DNA of 64,000 nucleotides from Pseudoxanthomonas suwonensis (GTDB lineage Bacteria; Pseudomonadota; Gammaproteobacteria; Xanthomonadales; Xanthomonadaceae): the NCBI RefSeq assembly GCF_000972865.1, contig NZ_CP011144.1:372001-436000 (forward strand), given 5' to 3'. Shown piece after piece: positions 56,158-64,000 of the stretch (its first letter is position 1; every line of letters begins with the position of its first letter). Both the position numbers and the translations under genes were made by a program. Below the pieces are notes generated by a model. That model had not been told where the DNA came from. It did no database searches and was given only the letters and a program-made list of their open reading frames with translations.

Positions 56158-56748
56158 ATGAACCTCGCCCTGGTCGACTTCGACCACACCGTCACCACTT
56201 GCGACACCTACGCGCGCTTCCTGCGCGGCATTGCCACCCCGGAGCAGCTGGCGGGCGCGAAGTGGAGCGTCGGCCCCTGGCTGGCCGGCTACCGCCTCGG
56301 CCTGGTGTCGGCCGCCGCGCTGCGCATCCGCGTCACCCGGCTGGTGTTCGCCGGGCGCACCACGCAGGAAGTCGAGGCGGCGGGCCTGTGCTATGCCGAC
56401 GAGGTGCTGCCCGGCCTGCTGCGCCCGGACATGATGGAACGCATCACCTGGCACCGCGGGCAGGGCGACACGGTGGTGGTGGTCTCCGGATCGCTGGATG
56501 CCTACCTGCGCCCCTGGTGCGAACGGCACGGGCTGGAACTGGTGTGCAACCGCCTGGAAAGCAGCAATGGCCGCCTGACCGGCCACTACCTCGACGGCGA
56601 CCGCGGCGCGCACAAGGCCGCCGACATCCGCGCGCGCTACGACCTTGCCCGCTACCCGCGCATCCACGCCTACGGCGACAGCCGCGAGGACCGGCCGATG
56701 CTGGCCCTAGCCCACGAGCGCTGGTACCGCGGCCGGCGCATCGGCTGA
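56158..56748 (+). CDS. HAD-IB family phosphatase
   Basis: 196 residues. Motif I is LVDFDHTVTTCDTY (DxDxT form with His between, as in the HAD-IB group), motif II is VVVSGSLDAYL, and motif III/IV covers KAADIRARYDLARY and AYGDSREDRPML. The group includes SerB-like and lipid phosphatases (PgpC-type). The cap is the helical C1 type between motifs I and II. No membrane helix is seen. The substrate is unknown. Confidence 0.9.
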   Translation: MNLALVDFDHTVTTCDTYARFLRGIATPEQLAGAKWSVGPWLAGYRLGLVSAAALRIRVTRLVFAGRTTQEVEAAGLCYADEVLPGLLRPDMMERITWHRGQGDTVVVVSGSLDAYLRPWCERHGLELVCNRLESSNGRLTGHYLDGDRGAHKAADIRARYDLARYPRIHAYGDSREDRPMLALAHERWYRGRRIG

Positions 56749-56820
56749 TCCCGGTCGCACTGCCGCGGGAATGCGGTGTTACCGGTGATGTGCCAGCTTT
56801 CGGTGCGGGCGACGCCCTCG

Positions 56821-57076
56821 CAGTGCCGACGCCCGTGTCGCCAGCAAGCCGGGCTCCTACAGCAAGGCCGATGCGGCCGCCGTTGTAGGAGCCGGGTTTG
56901 GCCGGCGACGCGACGCCGCTGGCACAGGCGACTCCCTCGTGTTTCCAACGCCCGTGTCGCCGACTGAAGTCGGCTCCTACAGAAGAGCGGCCGCACCGTG
57001 GCTGTTGTAGGAGCCGGGTTCAGCCGGCGACGCGACGACCTCGCCCAGGCGACACCCTCGGGTTCCGACGCCCGTG
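56821..57076. repeat. Cluster of one full and two partial GTAG-type elements
   Basis: A right half ends at 56860 (CTCCTAC). A full element spans 56884-56980, with heads GTAGGAGCCGGGTTTGGCCG and, inverted, CCGACTGAAGTCGGCTCCTA. A third starts at 57007 and breaks off near 57076 within GCCCGTG, just before the rnfB-like gene. The GAAGAGCGGCCGC linker between the second and third is the one used in the tandem array at 37294-37754, so this is a decayed array. The 411-base gap 56749-57159 holds nothing else. Confidence 0.88.
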
Positions 57077-57159
57077 CAAGCGGCGGCGCGGCCCTTCGGC
57101 ACGGCAACAGGCGATAATGCGCACCCGGCAACGCCGGACGCGCAAGCCTTCCGCCACGC

Positions 57160-57594
57160 ATGACCGCCGCTCCGCTCCCGATCGACCTGGTCGAACGCCT
57201 CGACCGCCTGCTGCCGCAGACCCAGTGCGGCCAGTGCGGCTATCCGGGCTGCCGTCCCTACGCCGAGGCGATGGCGCGTGGCGAGGCCGGTCCCGACCAT
57301 TGCCCGCCCGGCGGCGACGCCGGCGCGCGCGCGCTGGCGCTGCTTCTCGGGGTGGCGCCGCCGCCCTCCTACGACCGCAGCCGCGGCGAACACAAGCCGC
57401 CGCAGGTGGCCGTGGTCGTCGAAGCCGACTGCATCGGCTGTACCAAGTGCATCCAGGCCTGTCCGGTGGACGCGATCGTCGGCGCCTCCAAGCTCATGCA
57501 CGTGGTGATCGACCCGCTGTGCACCGGCTGTGAACTGTGCGTTCCGGCGTGCCCGGTGGACTGCATCGTGATGGAGCCGGCGCCCTCCTTGTAG
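57160..57594 (+). CDS. rnfB: RnfB-like ferredoxin, soluble
   Basis: 144 residues. The N-terminal 4Fe-4S site is [19 protein letters not shown] plus HCPPGG, as in RnfB/RsxB. Two ferredoxin clusters follow in [16 protein letters not shown] and [16 protein letters not shown]. The usual N-terminal membrane helix of RnfB is missing: the protein starts almost directly at the first cluster. No rnfA, C, D, G or E lie nearby, so it is probably a stand-alone electron carrier. The final Leu and the TAG stop are read from TTGTAG, the beginning of a GTAG element. GTAG elements flank it on both sides. Confidence 0.92.
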   Translation: MTAAPLPIDLVERLDRLLPQTQCGQCGYPGCRPYAEAMARGEAGPDHCPPGGDAGARALALLLGVAPPPSYDRSRGEHKPPQVAVVVEADCIGCTKCIQACPVDAIVGASKLMHVVIDPLCTGCELCVPACPVDCIVMEPAPSL

Positions 57595-57687
57595 GAGTTC
57601 ACTTCAGTGGGCGACACGGGCGTCAGGAAGATGAGGGCGTCGCTTGCGCCGAGGTGTCGGGAGTCGCCCACTGAAGTGAGCTCCTAC
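57591..57687. repeat. GTAG-type palindromic element (TTCAC/GTGGG variant)
   Basis: 97-base pair with heads GTAGGAGTTCACTTCAGTGG and its inverse. Its first four bases overlap the end of the rnfB-like gene and give the stop codon. Confidence 0.93.
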
Positions 57688-57689
57688 AA

Positions 57690-57766
57690 GGGCGACACAG
57701 GCGTCGGGATCATGGGGGGCGTCGCCTGGGCCAACGGCGTCGGGTCGCGGTCATGCCCGCTCCTAC
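57690..57766. repeat. Partial GTAG-type element
   Basis: Lacks the left head; begins at GGCGACACAGGCGTCGGG and ends with the right head CGCGGTCATGCCCGCTCCTA followed by C (GCGG/CCGC variant). It directly follows the previous element, so the two make a shortened tandem pair. Confidence 0.85.
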
Positions 57767-57774
57767 AAAGGCAA

Positions 57775-58677
57775 TCACGGCGCGCAGGCCGAACAGATCC
57801 GCTCGACCCGGTAACCCTTCGCGCGCAGCTTCTCGACCAGCCCGTCCCCGCCCAGCAGGTGCAGCGCGCCGACCACGACCAGGGTGTCGTCCTGCTCCTG
57901 CGCCAGCCGCTGTTCCAGCCTGGGCAGCCAGGCGTCGTTGCGCTCGATGTTGATGCGCCGGTAGAGCGCCGGGTAGTCGCGCTTCAGCTGCGCGGCCATG
58001 TCGTTCCACAACCGCTCCGCGTCGCCGGCGCGCCAGGCCGCATGCAGTTCGCGCGACTGCTCCGCGCCCTGCTCGGCCTGCTCCAGCGCCTCGGCCAGCA
58101 GCTGCTTCTGCTCCTCCAGGGTCATCCCGGCCAGGACCCGGATCTGGTCGGCCGCCAGTTCCAGTCCCGCCGCCGGCTTGCCCGCGTGCGCGGCGGCATC
58201 CATGAAATGCCGGTCCAGGCCCAGCGCCGGATCCAGGCCCTGCTTCTGCATCTCGATCAGGCCGACGGTCAGGCCGATGAACCACGGATCGAACATCGCC
58301 ATCTGCGCGAGCGGCAACTGGCCGGCCGCCGCGTACGCCTGCAGCCGTGCCCACAGCGCCGGCCCCAGGTCCTGTTCGAGGCTGCCCGCGCGCTGGCGCA
58401 GCGCCGCCTGCGCCATCAGGCCCGCCAGCGCCGGCGAACCGGCTTCCTCCGGCGACAGCTCGAACAACAGCGCCTCGGCATCGGCGAACGCGGCATCGAC
58501 GTCGGCCGACAACGGGTAGTCGCCGGCGGAGAGCAGGTGGAACGAGCCCAGCAGGTAGACCGAATTGTCGGCGTCGGACACCTTCCACAGCAGTGGCACC
58601 GGTGGCTCCGCGCTGGCCGGCAGGGCGACGGCGAAGGCGAGGAGTACGGCGGCGAAGCGGCGCAAGGCTCGGTACAT
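57775..58677 (-). CDS. TraB/GumN family secreted protein
   Basis: 300 residues from the ATG at 58677 (AGGA 8 bases ahead; an ATG three codons earlier lacks a ribosome site). After a signal peptide (FAAVLLAFAVALPASA), the GumN/TraB family start LLWKVSDADNSVYLLGSFHL contains the conserved GxxH motif, and a C-terminal LVVVGALHLLGGDGLVEKLR has the second one. These proteins resemble TIKI-type metalloproteases, and some have peptidase or EreA-like activity; the role is unproven. It is not linked to xanthan (gum) genes here. It follows the DUF1684 gene on the same strand. Confidence 0.9.
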   Translation of the reverse strand: MYRALRRFAAVLLAFAVALPASAEPPVPLLWKVSDADNSVYLLGSFHLLSAGDYPLSADVDAAFADAEALLFELSPEEAGSPALAGLMAQAALRQRAGSLEQDLGPALWARLQAYAAAGQLPLAQMAMFDPWFIGLTVGLIEMQKQGLDPALGLDRHFMDAAAHAGKPAAGLELAADQIRVLAGMTLEEQKQLLAEALEQAEQGAEQSRELHAAWRAGDAERLWNDMAAQLKRDYPALYRRINIERNDAWLPRLEQRLAQEQDDTLVVVGALHLLGGDGLVEKLRAKGYRVERICSACAP

Positions 58678-58723
58678 CGGCGTCATCCTGGAGGTGGCGG
58701 CGGCTGGGCGATGGCCGGCGCCG

Positions 58724-59667
58724 TCACTGCAACGGCGACACGTAGTTCTTCTCCCCGGCCTCGATCGCCACGTCCAGCCGGTTCTCAGGCGGCGGCAGCG
58801 GGCAGGTCGCGTACAGGGTGAAGGCGCACGGCGGGTTGTAGGCGCGGTTGAAGTCCAGGACCACCTTGCCGTTGGCGCCCGGCCAGGCCGCCTCGAGGAA
58901 GCGGCCCGCCGGATAGCTGCCGTGGCCGCTGGTGCGGTCGGCGAAGACGAAGAACAGGTCGCGGCCCGGCTCGCCCAGCGCCTCCAGGCGGAAGGTGCGG
59001 CCGTCGCGCTGGAACTCCACCGCGCCGGGATGGGGCGAATCGCTCTGGGTGCCAACGATGTCGGCGATCGGCAGGGTCCTGCCCGGCGGATTCGGCACGA
59101 AGCGCCCCTCGATCCGCCAGGATGGATCGGTCGGCCAGTACTTCAGCCCGGCGAACTGCAGCCGGGTCGGCGCGTCGGCGTGCTTGACCCGCAGCGCGTG
59201 GCGGTCGCCGCGCCTGAGCAGCGTGACCACGCCCTTGCCCTCGTCGAAGCCGATCGTGCTCGGCTCGGGATCGTGGTCGCTGCGCAGCGCCACCCGTCCC
59301 TTCAGCGGCTCGCCGTTGAAGGTCAGGTCGACCCCGCTTTCCGGCGTGAACCACCAGCCCGCCGCGTCGCGCGAGACCATGCCCATCTTCGCCGGGCCGA
59401 AGGCGAAGCGCACGCCGTTGCCGATGCGCTCGCCGCTGCCCACGTAGTGCGCCTTCAGTTCCAGCCAGTGCAGGCCCACCAGGCTGGTCCAGCCGTCCGG
59501 CCGCAGCAGGTCCTCCACGCGCTGGTTGCGCCAGGCCTGCTGCTCGGCGACGAACGCCTGGTCGACCTTGGGCGCGGCCGCCTTCTGCGCATCGCCTCCG
59601 TCCGTACCGCCGTCGCACCCGGCCAGCAGCGCCATCCCCATGGCGATGCCGGCGACGCACAGGACCC

Positions 59668-59671
<4 letters not shown>
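58724..59671 (-). CDS. DUF1684 lipoprotein
   Basis: 315 residues from the ATG at 59671 (GGGGA ahead). The start [19 protein letters not shown] is a lipoprotein signal. The body matches DUF1684 along its length: [31 protein letters not shown], and the C-terminal block [19 protein letters not shown] then PLPPPENRL. Its start overlaps the mutL stop (ATGA). Function is unknown; the family is common in xanthomonads. Confidence 0.92.
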
Positions 59672-61467
<1,796 letters not shown>

Positions 61468-61630
61468 GGCGTCGCGGCGTCGGGCGCCGGATCGGAAGAC
61501 ATGCACGTGATGATAGCCGCAGCCGGGCGCCGGCGGCCGCCCGTGCCGGAGATTTTCCTGCCCGGTGTGCCACGCGGCAGTCGGGCGCCTCACGATGGCG
61601 ATGCCCACAGCCTGGATGCTGCGCAGCTGT

Positions 61631-61724
61631 GTAGGAGCCGGGTTTAGCCGGCGACACGGGCGTCGGAACCACGAAGGAGTCGCCTGTGCAGACGTGGCGG
61701 TCGCCGGCCAAACCCGGCTCCTAC
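61631..61724. repeat. GTAG-type palindromic element
   Basis: 94 bases, heads GTAGGAGCCGGGTTTAGCCG and, inverted, CGGCCAAACCCGGCTCCTAC. It lies in the 380-base amiC-mutL gap; nothing else is recognised there except the mutL start region. Confidence 0.92.
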
Positions 61725-61847
61725 AAAAAAACCGGATCGATCGCTCCGATCGAGCGCGGCGGCGCGTTTCGGCCCATGACCCATGCGGTTCCGACATCCG
61801 CCCATGCCGCCGCAGGACCGACCCCTGCCCGACGCACGGCGACAGGA

Positions 61848-63425
61848 TCAGGGCGTGCCGCCCCCTGCCATCGCCAGACTCTCGGCCTCGGCGCGCGCGG
61901 CAAACAACGTGCCCGGCGGCGGTTGCCGGGTGAAGTAGGTGTTGATGCCGTCCACCACCGCGCCCGCCACCTTGCGCTGGTAGGCCGGATCCACCAGCCG
62001 CTTCTCTTCCTCGGCGTTGGAGATGAACGCGGTCTCCACCAGCATCGCCGGCATGTCGGCGGTGCGCAGCACCGCGAAGTTGGCGCGCTCGATGTTCGGC
62101 TTGTGGTTGTTGCCGACCCGCTTGAGCCCACCGAGCACGTGGTTGGCCGCGTCCTCGGAGGCGCGCATGTGCCCGCTCTGGGCCAGGTCCAGCAACACGC
62201 TGGCCAGCACGTTTTCGGTCTGCTGCAGGCGCACGCCACCGACCAGGTCGGCCGCGTTCTCCTTGTCGGCCAGCCAGCGCGCGCGTTGCGAGGACGCGCC
62301 CTTGGTCGAGAGCACGTACACCGAGGAACCGCGCGCGTTGCGGTTCTCCGCCGCATCGGCGTGGATGGAGACGAAGATGTCGGCCTTGGCCGCGCGCGCG
62401 CGCTGGGCGCGCATCGGCAGCGGAAGGAACACGTCCGAGTCGCGCACCAGGAACGCCTTCAGGCCCGGGGTGGCGTTGACCTGGCGCGCCAGTTCGCGGG
62501 CCATGGCCAGGGTCACGTCCTTCTCGCGCTTGCCGGTCGGGCCGATGGCACCGGGGTCCTGGCCGCCGTGGCCGGCGTCGATGGCCACGACCAGCGTGCG
62601 CATGCCGGCGGCGGAGATGGCCGGGCGCGGTGGCGCGGGAGCCGGCGCCTGGGTGGCCACCGGTGCAGGCGCGGCAGACGATGCGGCGACGCCGTCCTGC
62701 GCGGCCACGCCTGCGGTCGCCGGCGCCGTCGTCGCGGCTGCCGCCGCGCTGGCGGCGCGGCCCTCGAGGATCGCCTGCGGCGACACCGTCGTGCCTGATG
62801 GCGGCACCTCGCCGGGTGCGCCGGTGGCGGCCGGGCGATTGAGTGCTTCGGTGACCTGCGCGGTCAGCAGCGCGGTGGCGCGCGCCGCCTCGGAACGCGG
62901 ATCCTGCGGCGGCGGCGTGGCGTTCCCGCTGGAAGCGGCGGCCGGCACGGCCTCCGCCGGCGATGGTGCGGCGGTCGCCACGCCCGTGGCCACGGACGCG
63001 CCAGAAGAAGCCGGACCGTCGCCCGGCCACTCGATCAGCAGCCGCGCGCCGCCGCTCGACGGCTCCACGCGCAGCGGCAGCGCGGCCACCGGAGCGGCCA
63101 GTTCGAAGACGATGCGGAAGGTACCCGGCACCGGCTGCCCGGTACGCACCGCGGTGACCACGCCGGTCGGCGCCGGCAGCTGCAGGCCGCGGACCGCCTG
63201 CGAATCGGGCAGGTCCAGCACCAGCCGGTGCGGATCGGACAGGGACAGGGTCTTGTACTGGCCCGCGCCCTGCAACTGGACTTCGGCGCGGGTGCCGGTG
63301 CCGGTGGCACCCTGCTCCAGCGCCACCGAGCTGACCTGGCCGGCCCAGGCGGCGCCGGCGAACGACAGCGCGGCGAGCACGAAGCCCACCCTCCACCGTC
63401 CGATCCGGGTAATCCCCTGGCGCAT
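61848..63425 (-). CDS. amiC: N-acetylmuramoyl-L-alanine amidase with AMIN domain
   Basis: 525 residues with a signal peptide ([16 protein letters not shown]). Residues 30-135 form an AMIN domain that targets the division septum. A long Ala/Pro/Thr-rich linker (about 140-270) precedes the Amidase_3 domain: zinc ligands in [24 protein letters not shown] (Glu) and [15 protein letters not shown] (His), and catalytic Glu in [10 protein letters not shown]. It cuts stem peptides off glycan during daughter-cell separation. The linker is longer than in E. coli AmiC. It lies between tsaE and mutL as in many gammaproteobacteria. Confidence 0.96.
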   Translation of the reverse strand: MRQGITRIGRWRVGFVLAALSFAGAAWAGQVSSVALEQGATGTGTRAEVQLQGAGQYKTLSLSDPHRLVLDLPDSQAVRGLQLPAPTGVVTAVRTGQPVPGTFRIVFELAAPVAALPLRVEPSSGGARLLIEWPGDGPASSGASVATGVATAAPSPAEAVPAAASSGNATPPPQDPRSEAARATALLTAQVTEALNRPAATGAPGEVPPSGTTVSPQAILEGRAASAAAAATTAPATAGVAAQDGVAASSAAPAPVATQAPAPAPPRPAISAAGMRTLVVAIDAGHGGQDPGAIGPTGKREKDVTLAMARELARQVNATPGLKAFLVRDSDVFLPLPMRAQRARAAKADIFVSIHADAAENRNARGSSVYVLSTKGASSQRARWLADKENAADLVGGVRLQQTENVLASVLLDLAQSGHMRASEDAANHVLGGLKRVGNNHKPNIERANFAVLRTADMPAMLVETAFISNAEEEKRLVDPAYQRKVAGAVVDGINTYFTRQPPPGTLFAARAEAESLAMAGGGTP

Positions 63426-63500
63426 GGCCGGGATTCAAGCACCATGCCCCGGGGAATGCAAGCACTTTTCCCTTAATAATCCGGGGCCTGGGAAACCTTC

Positions 63501-63986
63501 CTAGGGTCGATCCAGAGAAACAGGCCGCAAACCGGCCATTCCCCCTACCGCCACCAGCCAGTCCTCGCCGGCCGGCGTGCCGGCTTCCAGCCCGGCCTGC
63601 CGCCCTGGCCCGTCCTGCGCCAGGCGCACCCGCAGGTCCGGCGCCGGCAAGGCCGCCGCGCCGCGTTCGGGCCATTCGACCAGCCACAGCGTGGCCTCGT
63701 CGCCGTCCAGGCCGAGGAAATCCAGTTCGCCGGCGTCGCCGATGCGATACAGGTCCAGGTGCCAGGCCTCGCCCCCGGGTACCGGATAGCGCTCGACCAG
63801 GGTGTAGGTCGGGCTGCGGATCGGGCCTTGGACGCCGAGCTCGCGCAGCAGCGCGCGCGCCAGGGTGGACTTGCCGGCGCCGAGGTCGCCCTGCAGGTGC
63901 ACCACTGCCTGCGCCGGCCGGCTGGCGGCGAGCAGGCGCCCGAGTTGCTCGGTGGCTTCGCTGTCGGCCAGGGCGATGCGCATCAT
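63501..63986 (-). CDS. tsaE: tRNA threonylcarbamoyladenosine biosynthesis ATPase TsaE
   Basis: 161 residues; ATPase of the TsaBDE complex that makes t6A37 in tRNA. Walker A is [17 protein letters not shown] (about 32-48), then [12 protein letters not shown] and the [19 protein letters not shown] block that follows in all TsaE proteins, and the WPERG motif. Length is slightly above the usual 150. It lies 75 bases upstream of amiC on the same strand. The start is one of two consecutive ATG codons at 63986. Confidence 0.96.
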   Translation of the reverse strand: MMRIALADSEATEQLGRLLAASRPAQAVVHLQGDLGAGKSTLARALLRELGVQGPIRSPTYTLVERYPVPGGEAWHLDLYRIGDAGELDFLGLDGDEATLWLVEWPERGAAALPAPDLRVRLAQDGPGRQAGLEAGTPAGEDWLVAVGGMAGLRPVSLDRP

Positions 63987-64000
63987 GGGTCCTGCGGGTT

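Overview
The window is about 64 kb of high-GC DNA (by eye around 70 percent) from a gammaproteobacterium of the Xanthomonadaceae/Lysobacteraceae type (Lysobacter, Luteimonas or Pseudoxanthomonas-like; genus not decidable from sequence alone). The call rests on the conserved blocks tsaE-amiC-mutL, asd-fimV-truA-trpF, trpBA with a divergent TrpI-type LysR gene, mrp-dcd next to metG and an orphan rnfB-like ferredoxin, a CRP/Clp-type site before a large TonB-dependent receptor, and abundant GTAG-type palindromic repeats like those known from Stenotrophomonas.

Layout. 1-3.6 kb: the start of an RluF-like pseudouridine synthase, a three-gene ArsR/membrane-protein operon, and a DeaD-type RNA helicase. 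3.9-12.7 kb: small accessory genes (ClpP-like lipoprotein, MAPEG protein, SpoIIAA-like, DUF1428 and GFA proteins, esterase), an orphan hutU, two secreted hypothetical proteins and a nucleotide pyrophosphatase-like phosphodiesterase. 12.9-14.9 kb: alkylation repair (Ada-AlkA fusion plus Ogt). 15.4-18.6 kb: trpA, trpB and trpI. 18.6-26.8 kb: accessory island with a complete double-glycine peptide export cassette (HlyD-type adaptor, 70-aa precursor with GG leader, M23 endopeptidase, C39-peptidase ABC exporter, divergent XRE regulator), then a GntP permease and a patatin. 27.5-35.7 kb: trpF, truA, fimV, asd, a hydroxyacid dehydrogenase, aroC, prmB. 35.8-46.6 kb: SCO protein, psd, MltD-like transglycosylase, HerA-like ATPase, greB, rimO, dienelactone hydrolase, HIT protein, dcd, mrp. 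46.9-53.8 kb: S9 peptidase, TonB-dependent receptor and two secreted proteins. 54-64 kb: metG, HAD phosphatase, rnfB-like ferredoxin, TraB/GumN protein, DUF1684 lipoprotein, mutL, amiC, tsaE.

The most interesting parts are: (1) the 4.7-kb peptide export cassette, whose maturation peptidase has Ser where the family has its oxyanion-hole Gln, and which has an M23 peptidase between peptide and exporter; (2) the rich set of palindromic repeats. These include two four-unit tandem arrays (about 120-bp period), stems with compensating base changes, three genes (trpA, the MltD-like gene, the rnfB-like gene) whose stop codon is the TAG of the repeat's GTAG end, and a 370-bp nested palindrome between aroC and prmB. 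No tRNA, rRNA, CRISPR array, prophage or intact insertion sequence was seen.
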